DNA of 64,000 nucleotides. Source: GCA-002713455 sp964428745. GTDB taxonomy: Bacteria; Fidelibacterota; Marinisomatia; Marinisomatales; TCS55. The position numbers and the translations under genes were made by a program. The notes beneath the pieces were generated by a model. The model did not search any database. It saw nothing but the letters and a program-made list of their open reading frames with translations, and was not told the origin of the DNA. The stretch covers positions 1 to 64,000 of the forward strand of contig CAYRYZ010000003.1 of NCBI GenBank assembly GCA_964428745.1, given 5' to 3'. Shown here in pieces: positions 34,573 through 43,322 of this stretch. Each line of letters opens with the position of its first letter. Position 1 is the stretch's first letter.

Positions 34573-37500
34573 TTAATCTAATTCTATGTCTAAGCTAAGT
34601 CCTTGAAGCTCTTTAATTAATACATTAAAAGACTCCGGGACACCAAATTGAGGTAAAGCCTCTCCTTTTACTATGGCGTTATAAACTTTAGAACGACCAT
34701 CTACATCATCTGATTTAACAGTTAATATTTCCTGCAAAGTATGTGCAGCGCCATACGCTTCTAGAGCCCAGCATTCCATTTCTCCAAAACGTTGCCCTCC
34801 AAATTGCGCTTTGCCGCCTAAGGGCTGTTGAGTAACAAGTGAATATGGCCCAGTGGAGCGAGCATGCATCTTATCATCTACCATATGACTTAATTTCATC
34901 ATATATATATTCCCAACCGTGACTGGATTATCCAATTTTTCTCCTGAACGTCCATCCACTAACTGAGCTTTACCAGATAATGGAATACCAGCTTTTTTCA
35001 TTTCTTCAATAACTTCATCAGGAGTTGCACCATTAAAAACTGGAGTAGCATATTTAACACCCAATACTTGGCCAGCCCATCCAAGCATCGTTTCATAAAG
35101 CTGACCTAAGTTCATTCTTGACGGTACACCTAATGGATTTAATACTACATCAACAGGAGTTCCATCTTCTAAAAAAGGCATGTCTTCTTCAGGTACAACC
35201 GTTGCAATAACGCCTTTATTTCCATGCCTGCCAGCCATTTTATCGCCAACCTGAATTTTTCTTTTATTAGCAATATCTACTTTAGCAAGCTTTAATATAC
35301 CAGGCTGCAGTTCATCGCCTATACGAAGCTTAAAGACTTCTCGCTCTAGCGTATCCTCAATGATCCGCCATTCTTTCCAAAAAGAACGCCAAACTGCTTT
35401 GAGATTTTTCCAAGCACTGTTATCCTCAACCCAAGCTTCATCTTGAGAAAATCTTTCAAGATTATAACTTTTTAAACGTTTCGGAGTTAGCTTGGTACCT
35501 TTTTTTATTAAAGTACGATTGCTCGATACATCTCTAATGCCATTAGATATTTGATTTTTTAGAGAATTCAAAAGCTTCTCGTCTCGAGAGATTTTTAAAT
35601 CTTTTTTCCTTTCAGCTGAAGTCTTTTGAAGTTCAAGAATATTCTTTCTTTCTTCGGTCCTAGCAGATTTACTTCGTTTCTCAAATAACTTTGTGTTAAT
35701 TACCACACCATTTATTCCAGGGTCAGCCCTCTTTGAAGCATCTTTTACTTCGCCTGCTTTTTCACCAAAAATAGCCCTAAGGAGCTTTTCTTCGGGTGTT
35801 GGATCTGTTTCACCTTTTGGAGTCACTTTGCCAATTAAAATATCCCCATCTTTAACTTTAGCGCCAACTCGAATAATTCCCCGTTCATCTAATTCCCTTG
35901 TGGCATCTTCACCAACATTAGGAATCTCAGGGGTGAGCTCTTCTTCGCCACGTTTCGTATCACGGACTTCTAATTCAATTTCATTTACATGCACACTACT
36001 GAAAAGGTCTTCTTTAACCAACCTTTCACTAATTACAATAGCATCCTCAAAATTATATCCACGCCAAGGCATAAAAGCCACAGTAACATTTTTTCCTAGA
36101 GCCAATTCACCCTTAGATGTTGACGTTCCATCTGCAATAGCTTGACCCGCAACTACTTTATCACCTTCGGATACAATGGGTTTTTGATTTTGGCTAGTAT
36201 TCTGATTTGTTCGCTTAAATTTCCTTAATTCAACGGTTACTAAATTTTCACCTTCAATTAATGCAAGGCTCTCAGGTACATCAGTCGTTTTAATTACCAC
36301 CTTTTGAGCATCAACATAATTAACACGACCATTAACAGGTGAGGCAACAGCTGCGCGAGAGTCAACTGCGACTTTGCTTTCAAGGCCAGTACCAACAATT
36401 GGTGAATCTGGATTCATTAATGGAACGCTTTGACGTTGCATATTAGAACCCATAAGAGCTCGGTTAGCATCATCATGCTCAAGGAAAGGGATCAATGAAG
36501 CTGCTACAGATAAAATTTGATTTGGCGCTACATCCATAAATTCAATTTTATCTGGCGACACAATAGGGAAATCGCCTTTAATCCTAGCGCGAATACTACT
36601 ATTTGTTAGTTGATCATTCTTACCAAGCTTTTCATCGGATTGCGCAATCATAACTCTATCTTCATCATCAGCCGATAAATACTTGATTTCATGCGTTGCA
36701 TAAGCGTCCTTATCTTTAACATTAACTTTCCGATAAGGAGCCTCAATAAAACCATGCCCATTAACTTTTGCTAAAAGTGCTAAAGAAGAAATTAAACCAA
36801 TATTTGGACCTTCTGGAGTTTCGATAGGACATAAACGCCCATAATGTGTATAGTGAACATCTCTAACTTCAAAACCTGCTCGTTCACGGGTTAGTCCTCC
36901 TGGGCCAAGTGCTGAGATCCGTCTTTTATGCGTTATTTCAGCTAATGGATTAGTTTGATCCCCAAATTGTGACAATTGGCTTGTACCAAAAAAAGTGTTA
37001 ATCACTGTCGTTACAACTCTGGAGTTAATTAAATCTTGAGGTGTAATTGACTCCTGTTCACGGAGGTTCATTCTTTCATAAATAGTTCTTAACATTCTGC
37101 TTAAAGCGACAGAAAACTGGTTAGTTAACTGTTCGCCAATTGATTTTACACGGCGATTACCTAGATGATCAATATCGTCAGACCCTCTTTCTCCTTTTCG
37201 CATATCTATAAGGAAGTTTAAAACTTGAATAATATCATCCATCGTAAGCACAGTTTCTTCAACTGGTACATTCAAGTTGAACTGTTGGTTTAATCGATAC
37301 CTACCAACTTCACCTAAGTCATATTTTTTAGGATTGAAAAATATCCTCTCTATGAATTTTTGCGCAGTTTCCAAATTTGGCGGCTCACCTGAACGCAGCA
37401 ACTGATAAACAATATTTAGTGCTTCTTCAGTATTATTGCTTGGATCCTTAGTCATAGTATTTAGAAGCATCATCGAATGAAAATCTTTATTTTGATTAAC

Positions 37501-38349
37501 AATTTCAATAGACTTGATCTTTGCTTTTTTTAATTCATCAATGCTTTTTTGATCTAACTCAGCACCTCCTTCAATGAATATTTCGCCTGTCTCATGATCA
37601 ATTATATCTTCAACAATAGTGGAGCCAATTGCATTACTAATTTCTTTTGAATTTATTTTTAATTCTTGAGTGCAGTTAAAAGCTTTAAAAATATCTGCAT
37701 TAGTTGAATAACCCAATGTCCTTAACAACATTGTGACGGGGAATTTCCTTCTGCGATCAATTATGCAAAAAATACAATCATTTATATCTGTAGTAAAATC
37801 TACCCAAGATCCTCTAAAAGGGATTATTCTCCCTTGATAAAGCTTAGTCCCATTAGGATGAATTGACTGATCAAAAAATACACCGGGTGACCTCTGTAAC
37901 TGCGATACTATTACTCGCTCTGCCCCATTTATAACAAAAGTACCCTTTTTAGTCATCATGGGTATATTACCAAAATAAACTTCTTGCTCAATTGATTGAT
38001 CATACTTACTTCTATCATCTTCATTGGTTATATGCAATATCAAACGAACTTTCAAAGGAACTGAGTATGTTAAACCACGATCCATACATTCCTCTGGAGT
38101 ATATTTTGCCAAACCTAAAAAATAACTTTTATATTCAAAAACGTAATTTCTATGCGGATCCTCTAGCGGAAAAACATTGTTAAACACTTCCTGAAGACCA
38201 AGATCTATCCGTTCATCTTCAGGAATATTTTCTTGAATAAATGACTGAAAAGCTTCGATTTGAACGTCTAAAAGGTCCGGAAATTCTATTTCAGATTTAG
38301 TTTTTTCAAAAGATTCTCGGTTATAATAAGTACTATTTGCAGCAGCCAA
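34573..38349 (-). CDS. rpoB: DNA-directed RNA polymerase subunit beta
   Basis: The 1258-residue subunit has the fork and rifampicin pocket (FFGTSQLSQFGDQTNPLAE), HYGRLCPIETPEGPNIGL, the GDKMAGRHGNKG motif and the C-terminal clamp-binding end. The residue matching E. coli Met515 is Gly463. A charged insertion over about residues 880-990 is a lineage-specific addition. The start is TTG with a GGAGG six bases upstream. It lies 70 bases after rplL. Together with RpoC and RpoA it forms the core enzyme. Confidence 0.98.
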   Translation of the reverse strand: MAAANSTYYNRESFEKTKSEIEFPDLLDVQIEAFQSFIQENIPEDERIDLGLQEVFNNVFPLEDPHRNYVFEYKSYFLGLAKYTPEECMDRGLTYSVPLKVRLILHITNEDDRSKYDQSIEQEVYFGNIPMMTKKGTFVINGAERVIVSQLQRSPGVFFDQSIHPNGTKLYQGRIIPFRGSWVDFTTDINDCIFCIIDRRRKFPVTMLLRTLGYSTNADIFKAFNCTQELKINSKEISNAIGSTIVEDIIDHETGEIFIEGGAELDQKSIDELKKAKIKSIEIVNQNKDFHSMMLLNTMTKDPSNNTEEALNIVYQLLRSGEPPNLETAQKFIERIFFNPKKYDLGEVGRYRLNQQFNLNVPVEETVLTMDDIIQVLNFLIDMRKGERGSDDIDHLGNRRVKSIGEQLTNQFSVALSRMLRTIYERMNLREQESITPQDLINSRVVTTVINTFFGTSQLSQFGDQTNPLAEITHKRRISALGPGGLTRERAGFEVRDVHYTHYGRLCPIETPEGPNIGLISSLALLAKVNGHGFIEAPYRKVNVKDKDAYATHEIKYLSADDEDRVMIAQSDEKLGKNDQLTNSSIRARIKGDFPIVSPDKIEFMDVAPNQILSVAASLIPFLEHDDANRALMGSNMQRQSVPLMNPDSPIVGTGLESKVAVDSRAAVASPVNGRVNYVDAQKVVIKTTDVPESLALIEGENLVTVELRKFKRTNQNTSQNQKPIVSEGDKVVAGQAIADGTSTSKGELALGKNVTVAFMPWRGYNFEDAIVISERLVKEDLFSSVHVNEIELEVRDTKRGEEELTPEIPNVGEDATRELDERGIIRVGAKVKDGDILIGKVTPKGETDPTPEEKLLRAIFGEKAGEVKDASKRADPGINGVVINTKLFEKRSKSARTEERKNILELQKTSAERKKDLKISRDEKLLNSLKNQISNGIRDVSSNRTLIKKGTKLTPKRLKSYNLERFSQDEAWVEDNSAWKNLKAVWRSFWKEWRIIEDTLEREVFKLRIGDELQPGILKLAKVDIANKRKIQVGDKMAGRHGNKGVIATVVPEEDMPFLEDGTPVDVVLNPLGVPSRMNLGQLYETMLGWAGQVLGVKYATPVFNGATPDEVIEEMKKAGIPLSGKAQLVDGRSGEKLDNPVTVGNIYMMKLSHMVDDKMHARSTGPYSLVTQQPLGGKAQFGGQRFGEMECWALEAYGAAHTLQEILTVKSDDVDGRSKVYNAIVKGEALPQFGVPESFNVLIKELQGLSLDIELD

Positions 38350-38419
38350 CGTAGACCTCCAATAATATTATAGGGTGGTTAAAATAATTTGTGTAAAAAA
38401 TAGTGTGTGTAAAATAAAA

Positions 38420-38803
38420 CTATTTTAATTCTACTGAAGCTCCAGCTTCTTCAAGCTGAGTCTTAAGTTCATCTGCTTCTGTTTTACTAGCGCCTTCCTT
38501 AACTGCCTTTGGAGCACTATCAACTAATTCTTTTGCTTCTTTTAAGCCTAACCCAGTGATTGTGCGCACAACTTTAATTACATTTATTTTAGATTGTCCT
38601 GCGGATGTTAGCATAACATCAAACTCATCTTTTTCATCTGAAGCTCCACCGCCATCAGCAGTTGGGGCTGAAGCAACAGCAACAACAGGGGCTGCGGCTG
38701 TTACACCAAATTTTTCTTCAATCTCTCCTATTAATTCAGAGATTTCCATCATATTGGCATTTTCAAGATATTTTAGCACATCGGCTCTTTTTGTATCGGC
38801 CAT
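38420..38803 (-). CDS. rplL: 50S ribosomal protein L7/L12
   Basis: The 127-residue stalk protein has an N-terminal dimerisation helix, an alanine-rich hinge (about residues 35-55) and the C-terminal factor-binding domain with KINVIKVVRTITGLGLKEAK. It recruits EF-Tu and EF-G to the ribosome. AAGGAG precedes the ATG. The 70-base spacer to rpoB has no terminator hairpin that I can see. Confidence 0.98.
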   Translation of the reverse strand: MADTKRADVLKYLENANMMEISELIGEIEEKFGVTAAAPVVAVASAPTADGGGASDEKDEFDVMLTSAGQSKINVIKVVRTITGLGLKEAKELVDSAPKAVKEGASKTEADELKTQLEEAGASVELK

Positions 38804-38819
38804 TCTTCTTGCTCCTTAA

Positions 38820-39344
38820 TTACTCTTTTTTAGATTGTTTATCTTTTAGATTATTTAACATATTTGTCATATCAGACATTGGCGATTTCAATGCCCAAAT
38901 AAGTTTCATCAGAGGAGATTGCAATAATGCTACCAATTTAGCTAGAGACTCATCTTTAGATGGTAGATTTGCTATACGAGCAAACTCACTAACATCAATG
39001 ATGTTTCCATCAATTACAATTCCTTTAACTTTAGGTAAATCATGATCATTGGTAAATTTTTTCAGCACTCGAGCTGGGCTAATAGGATCTTCGTAAGAAA
39101 GTGCAACAGCTGTTGAACCATTTAGATAATCATCTAAGCCACTCAAATCGCTATTTTTTGCCGCAAGTTTAAACAACGTATTTTTTGCAACCATATATTC
39201 CACATCATTTGCATAGAATTCTCTTCTAAGGTCTGTTATATCTTCAACGTTAAGACCAAGGTAATCAGTTAGATACACACCTTTGGCGCGACCTAGCTTT
39301 TCGCTAAGATCATCAACATATTTGATATTTTTAGCATTGGGCAT
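38820..39344 (-). CDS. rplJ: 50S ribosomal protein L10
   Basis: The 174-residue protein has GVYLTDYLGLNVEDITDLRR and the C-terminal helix that carries L7/L12 dimers. In E. coli the L10-L12 complex represses this operon by binding a leader upstream of rplJ; here rplA ends 2 bases before, so no such leader exists at this spot. Confidence 0.97.
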   Translation of the reverse strand: MPNAKNIKYVDDLSEKLGRAKGVYLTDYLGLNVEDITDLRREFYANDVEYMVAKNTLFKLAAKNSDLSGLDDYLNGSTAVALSYEDPISPARVLKKFTNDHDLPKVKGIVIDGNIIDVSEFARIANLPSKDESLAKLVALLQSPLMKLIWALKSPMSDMTNMLNNLKDKQSKKE

Positions 39345-39346
39345 AA

Positions 39347-40033
39347 TTAATTGATGCTTCCCTGATCTATCTTTATACCGGGACCCATTGTTGAGGAAAC
39401 AGATATCTTTTTCAAATAAGTTCCTTTTACTGAAGCTGGCCTTGCTTTTAAAAGAGTGTCATAAATAGTTCGGATATTTTCAACCAATGCATTGTCATCA
39501 AAAGAACTTTTTCCACATCTAGTATGAATAATGCCATTCTTTTCTACTCGAAGCTCTATTTTACCCGCCTTAAGTTCTTTCACCGCTTTTTCAATATCCA
39601 TTGTAACGGTCCCACTTTTAGGGTTTGGCATCAGACCTTTGGGACCCAAAACTTTACCTAATTTCCCCAACTCTTGCATCATATCAGGTGTTGCAACAAT
39701 AGTATCAATATCATCCCATCCACTTTTAAGTTTGTCAAAAAATTCTTTTCCAACAAAGTCTGCACCAGCATCTTTTGCTTCTTTTTCTTTTGGTCCCTGA
39801 GCAAAGACAAGTACCTTTACTTCTTTCCCGGTTCCATAAGGCAATGTAGTACTAACTCTAATATTTTGATCAGCATGCCTGGGATCCACACCTAAATTAA
39901 TTGCTAATTCAATTGTTTCGTCAAATTTCACATATTTAAAATCTTTTAACATTTTGACGGCATCATTGAGTGAATATTCTTTAATCGGGTCAATATTAGA
40001 ATTAATTTTTTTTCTCTGTTTAGATAAAGCCAT
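39347..40033 (-). CDS. rplA: 50S ribosomal protein L1
   Basis: The 228-residue protein has the two-domain L1 fold, with DPRHADQNIRVSTTLPYGTG, the conserved GKLGKVLGPKGLMPNPKSGT and an RVEKNGIIH strand. It binds 23S rRNA at the mobile stalk by the E site and represses rplK-rplA in E. coli. One base separates it from rplK. Confidence 0.98.
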   Translation of the reverse strand: MALSKQRKKINSNIDPIKEYSLNDAVKMLKDFKYVKFDETIELAINLGVDPRHADQNIRVSTTLPYGTGKEVKVLVFAQGPKEKEAKDAGADFVGKEFFDKLKSGWDDIDTIVATPDMMQELGKLGKVLGPKGLMPNPKSGTVTMDIEKAVKELKAGKIELRVEKNGIIHTRCGKSSFDDNALVENIRTIYDTLLKARPASVKGTYLKKISVSSTMGPGIKIDQGSIN

Positions 40034-40034
40034 T

Positions 40035-40460
40035 TTATCCTTTTACTTCTAATCCCATACTCTTTGCGGTTCCACGAATCATTTCTATCGCCATTTCTAT
40101 CGTGTTAGCATTTAAATCATTTTTCTTTATCTCAGCTATTTCTCTAAGGTCATTTTCTGAAACTTTTCCAACTTTTTCACGATTAGGCTCACCAGAACCT
40201 TTTGGGACACCAGCTTTCTTTTTCAACAATATAGCAGCTGGCGGTGTTTTTGTAATAAAGGTAAAACTTCGATCAGCAAATACCGTTATTACTACTGGAA
40301 TTATCATCCCCGATTCTTGTTTAGTCGCCTCATTAAACGCTTTGCAAAATTCCATTATGTTTACACCATGCTGACCTAAAGCTGGCCCTACTGGTGGCGC
40401 GGGATTGGCCTGACCAGCTGGAATCTGAAGTTTAATATATGATGAGATTTTCTTTGCCAT
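40035..40460 (-). CDS. rplK: 50S ribosomal protein L11
   Basis: The 141-residue protein has KLQIPAGQANPAPPVGPALG with the conserved prolines of the thiostrepton site, and the C-terminal rRNA-binding domain with GSGEPNREKVGKVSENDL. L11 is also needed for RelA activation in many bacteria. It follows nusG by 8 bases. Confidence 0.98.
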   Translation of the reverse strand: MAKKISSYIKLQIPAGQANPAPPVGPALGQHGVNIMEFCKAFNEATKQESGMIIPVVITVFADRSFTFITKTPPAAILLKKKAGVPKGSGEPNREKVGKVSENDLREIAEIKKNDLNANTIEMAIEMIRGTAKSMGLEVKG

Positions 40461-40468
40461 TTTTTAAT

Positions 40469-40996
40469 CTATTTTTCTAATTCTACTTGTAAAAAATTGA
40501 GCTCTATTGGCGTTGGGCGTCCAAAAATACTGACTGAAACTTTAACTTTTTGTTTTTCATTGTTTACTTCGTTAACGAATCCAGAGAAATCAGCGAATGG
40601 GCCATCAGTAACTTTTACTGAATCTCCCACCTTATAAGGTGCAATCACCACTTCTCTACCTTCACGCCCTTCAACTTCTCCTATAATACGTGTAATTTCA
40701 TCTTCTTTTAACATCTGAGGATCACCATTAGCACCAACAAAGTTGATAACGCCATCAGTATTTTCAATCAAATACTTAGCTTCTTTAGATTTACTCATAT
40801 TGATCAAAATATATCCAGGGAAAAACACTTTTCTTTTAACCCTCTTTTTTCCTTCCTTCATCTCAACAATATTTTCTGATGGCACCATAATATCCTCAAC
40901 TTCAGATGACAATTCTTGATAATCTAATTCAAACAAAATATTCTCTTTAATTTTGTCTTCTTTTCCTGAGATAACTCTTAATGTATACCAATTCAT
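40469..40996 (-). CDS. nusG: Transcription termination/antitermination protein NusG
   Basis: The 175-residue protein has the NGN domain (NWYTLRVISGKEDKIKENI, VFFPGYILINM) and a C-terminal KOW domain (VGDSVKVTDGPFADFSG). It binds the polymerase clamp and links it to Rho or to S10. It is the housekeeping copy, beside secE, in contrast to the paralog at 44683-45198. ATG start, 6 bases after secE. Confidence 0.97.
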   Translation of the reverse strand: MNWYTLRVISGKEDKIKENILFELDYQELSSEVEDIMVPSENIVEMKEGKKRVKRKVFFPGYILINMSKSKEAKYLIENTDGVINFVGANGDPQMLKEDEITRIIGEVEGREGREVVIAPYKVGDSVKVTDGPFADFSGFVNEVNNEKQKVKVSVSIFGRPTPIELNFLQVELEK

Positions 40997-41002
40997 AATA
41001 AA

Positions 41003-41182
41003 CTATAATATTATCTGTAAAATGGTAGAAAGTATCCTATCGACAAAAAACAAAAACAAACTGACAATTATTGAAAAAGAAACGACCACAAAGGTAGAAC
41101 CTTTCAATTCAGCCCAATTCGGCCATGAAACTTTCGACATTTCAATTTTGACATCAGAAAAAAAAGTTTTTATCTTATTCAT
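41003..41182 (-). CDS. secE: Preprotein translocase subunit SecE
   Basis: This 59-codon gene lies between tRNA-Trp and nusG. The protein has an amphipathic N-terminal helix with VKIEMSKVSWPNWAELKGST, the hallmark SWP motif, and one membrane helix (about residues 31-56), as in the single-helix SecE of most bacteria. It clamps SecY in the translocon. The stop is TAG at 41003. The order tuf-rpmG-trnW-secE-nusG is typical of many bacteria. Confidence 0.96.
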   Translation of the reverse strand: MNKIKTFFSDVKIEMSKVSWPNWAELKGSTFVVVSFSIIVSLFLFFVDRILSTILQIIL

Positions 41183-41225
41183 CTTATCTCATCAATCCAA
41201 AATAAATTTGGAAGGCTATCTTTTG

Positions 41226-41298
41226 CAGGAGTGACAGGACTTGAACCTGCAACCCCCGGTTTTGGAGACCGGTGCTCTACCAATTGAGCTACACTCCT
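41226..41298 (-). tRNA. trnW: tRNA-Trp (CCA anticodon)
   Basis: The acceptor stem AGGAGTG/CACTCCT, D arm GCTCAATTGGTAGAGC, anticodon stem CCGGT/ACCGG with loop CTCCAAA (anticodon CCA) and T arm TTGCAGGTTCAAGTCCTGT are all present. Discriminator is G. The 3' CCA is not encoded. It lies between rpmG and secE and should be processed from the operon transcript. Confidence 0.97.
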
Positions 41299-41358
41299 AA
41301 TTTTATTATTTCTGTTAGCTAAATTAGCTACCAGCTTTTTCTATGCAATTAGGAGTTA

Positions 41359-41523
41359 TTATTTTGTCTCTTTGAAAATAACGTGTTTCTTCACAACTGG
41401 ATCATATTTTCGATACTCGATCCGATCAGGATGTAACCGCTTACTTTTTGTAACAGTATATCTGTAACCAGTACCCTCGGTACTTTCCAATTGAACAATT
41501 GCACGTTTACTATTGCCAGCCAT
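41359..41523 (-). CDS. rpmG: 50S ribosomal protein L33
   Basis: The 54-codon gene encodes the L33 sequence MAGNSKRAIVQLESTEGTGY, RYTVTKSKRL and RKYDPVVKKHVIFKETK. It lacks the CxxC pairs and is the zinc-free form. L33 binds near the E site of the 50S subunit. It sits 13 bases after tuf and before tRNA-Trp. Confidence 0.96.
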   Translation of the reverse strand: MAGNSKRAIVQLESTEGTGYRYTVTKSKRLHPDRIEYRKYDPVVKKHVIFKETK

Positions 41524-41536
41524 CCAAATAAATCTC

Positions 41537-42727
41537 CTATTCTACAACTTCAGTGACAACGCCAGCACCAACAGTATGACCGCCTTCACGAATAGCAAAG
41601 CGCAATTCTTTGTCCATTGCTATTGGTGTAATTAATTCGACTTCTAATTCTACATTATCACCAGGCATAACCATTTCTGTTCCACTTGGTAAAGTCGCTA
41701 CTCCAGTCACATCTGTCGTACGAAAGTAGAATTGAGGCCTATACCCATTAAAAAACGGAGTATGGCGACCGCCTTCGTCTTTCTTAAGTACATAAACACT
41801 CGCTTTAAACTTTGTATGCGGCGTAATTGAACCTGGAGCAGCCAATACCATTCCTCGAGTCAAATCTTCTTTATCTACACCTCGAAGCAGTAATCCGGCA
41901 TTATCACCCGCACGTCCTTCATCTAATAGCTTACGGAACATTTCAACCCCAGTAACTGTCGTTTTCCTAGTATCGCCCATACCAATCATCTCTACATCAT
42001 CACCTACCTTAATTATCCCGCTCTCAACACGGCCAGTTCCTACCGTTCCACGGCCAGTAATGGAAAAAACATCTTCAACTGGCATTAGGAATGGTTTGTC
42101 AATATCACGTTCGGGTTCTGGAATAAAGCTATCACATGCATCCATTAATTCAGTGATACAACTAGTTGCAGCATCATCCGTTACATTGTTTAACGCATTC
42201 AATGCTGATCCTTTAATTATAGGAATATCGTCTCCTGGAAACTCATATTCATTAAGTAGATCTCTAAGTTCCATTTCTACCAATTCTAAAAGCTCTGCGT
42301 CATCTACTTGATCAGTTTTATTCATGAATACAACAATAGAGGGGACATTTACTTGTCGAGCTAATAGTACGTGCTCTCGGGTCTGAGGCATAGGGCCATC
42401 TGCGGCAGAAACAACTAATATAGCTCCGTCCATTTGAGCTGCACCTGTAATCATATTTTTAATATAATCAGCATGGCCTGGACAATCTACATGAGCATAG
42501 TGACGATTTGGCGTCTCGTACTCAACGTGAGCAGTCTGAATAGTGATCCCACGCTCTCTTTCCTCGGGTGCATTATCAATACTATCGAAAGAGCGAACTT
42601 CACTCAAGCCCTTATTAGCTTGAGTCATCGTTATTGCTGCAGTTAATGTCGTCTTGCCATGATCTACATGGCCAATAGTTCCAATATTTAAATGTGGTTT
42701 ACTCCGTTCAAATTTTTCTTTTGACAT
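41537..42727 (-). CDS. tuf: Elongation factor Tu
   Basis: The 396-residue GTPase carries aminoacyl-tRNA to the ribosome. G motifs are GHVDHGKTTLTAAI (G1), RGITIQTAHVEYE (G2), DCPGHADYIKNM (G3) and NKTDQVDD (G4; Thr replaces the usual Cys). Domains II and III are complete. The AGGAGG site lies before the ATG. It is the only tuf copy in the window and follows four tRNA genes. Confidence 0.98.
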   Translation of the reverse strand: MSKEKFERSKPHLNIGTIGHVDHGKTTLTAAITMTQANKGLSEVRSFDSIDNAPEERERGITIQTAHVEYETPNRHYAHVDCPGHADYIKNMITGAAQMDGAILVVSAADGPMPQTREHVLLARQVNVPSIVVFMNKTDQVDDAELLELVEMELRDLLNEYEFPGDDIPIIKGSALNALNNVTDDAATSCITELMDACDSFIPEPERDIDKPFLMPVEDVFSITGRGTVGTGRVESGIIKVGDDVEMIGMGDTRKTTVTGVEMFRKLLDEGRAGDNAGLLLRGVDKEDLTRGMVLAAPGSITPHTKFKASVYVLKKDEGGRHTPFFNGYRPQFYFRTTDVTGVATLPSGTEMVMPGDNVELEVELITPIAMDKELRFAIREGGHTVGAGVVTEVVE

Positions 42728-42768
42728 CTATTAATCCTCCTGAATTAATTAATTTAATCTTGAAAGAG

Positions 42769-42840
<72 letters not shown>

Positions 42841-42846
42841 ACTTCG

Positions 42847-42917
42847 AGCGGGTGATGAGAATCGAACTCACACTACCAGCTTGGAAGGCTGGAGTTCTAC
42901 CATTGAACTACACCCGC
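42847..42917 (-). tRNA. trnG: tRNA-Gly (UCC anticodon)
   Basis: Acceptor GCGGGTG/CACCCGC is perfect; the anticodon stem CCAGC/GCTGG holds loop CTTCCAA, anticodon TCC, for GGA and GGG codons. The T arm has GAGTTCGATTCTC. The discriminator is T. It lies 6 bases upstream of tRNA-Thr(GGU). Confidence 0.96.
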
Positions 42918-42921
42918 ATTG

Positions 42922-43004
42922 TGGGGACAGAAGGATTCGAACCTCCGTAGACATACGTCGGCAGATTTACAGTCTGCTGCCTTTGACCGCTCGGCCAGCT
43001 CCCC
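42922..43004 (-). tRNA. trnY: tRNA-Tyr (GUA anticodon)
   Basis: A class II tRNA with a long variable arm. The anticodon stem GCAGA/TCTGC holds loop CTGTAAA, anticodon GTA, and the T loop is TTCGAAT. The acceptor is GGGGAGC facing TGTCCCC, so only the first five pairs are canonical; positions 6-67 (G-G) and 7-66 (C-T) do not pair. Discriminator is A. Confidence 0.93.
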
Positions 43005-43064
43005 AAACTGTAATTTTATTTGTTAATTAGCAATTCAATACCACCCTACCAATACTATCTATCG

Positions 43065-43137
43065 AGCCGGCGAAGGGATTCGAACCCCCGACCTGCTGAT
43101 TACAAATCAGCTGCTCTACCAACTGAGCTACACCGGC
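43065..43137 (-). tRNA. trnT: tRNA-Thr (UGU anticodon)
   Basis: Acceptor GCCGGTG/CGCCGGC has one G-T pair; the anticodon stem GCTGA/TCAGC holds loop TTTGTAA, anticodon TGT, for ACA and ACG codons. The discriminator is T. It is the first gene after the putative promoter at 43270-43298, giving the order Thr-Tyr-Gly-Thr-tuf as in E. coli. Confidence 0.96.
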
Positions 43138-43269
43138 AAGTTCATCATTTTATTTCAAAAAAGCTTCCCAACTCCTTGGATTTTTCACCTCGAATAAGTA
43201 TCAATTCTATTTGATTCTGGCACAGTTTTTGTACGTACGTATCCTTAAACGGGACGAAAAAAGCCTCGT

Positions 43270-43298
43270 AAGTTAGATCAAGTAATAACTAATAGCAA
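43270..43298 (-). promoter_or_regulatory. Candidate promoter of the tRNA-tuf-ribosomal operon
   Basis: On the minus strand TTGCTA (43298-43293) is separated by 17 bases from TAACTT (43275-43270). It lies in the largest spacer of this strand (43138-43322), about 130 bases upstream of tRNA-Thr. Consensus match only; no transcription start is known. Confidence 0.35.
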
Positions 43299-43322
43299 TT
43301 ATTTATAGAAGAAAGATGTTAC

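Noticed and set aside
35693..36145. Plus-strand frame of about 150 codons inside rpoB
   Set aside because: It is a shadow of conserved RpoB codons; low-complexity Ser-rich sequence and no SD.
38367..38372. TATAAT upstream of rpoB as a promoter -10 box
   Set aside because: It is so close to the GGAGG site that transcription would begin inside the ribosome-binding site; no -35 box of good quality is present.
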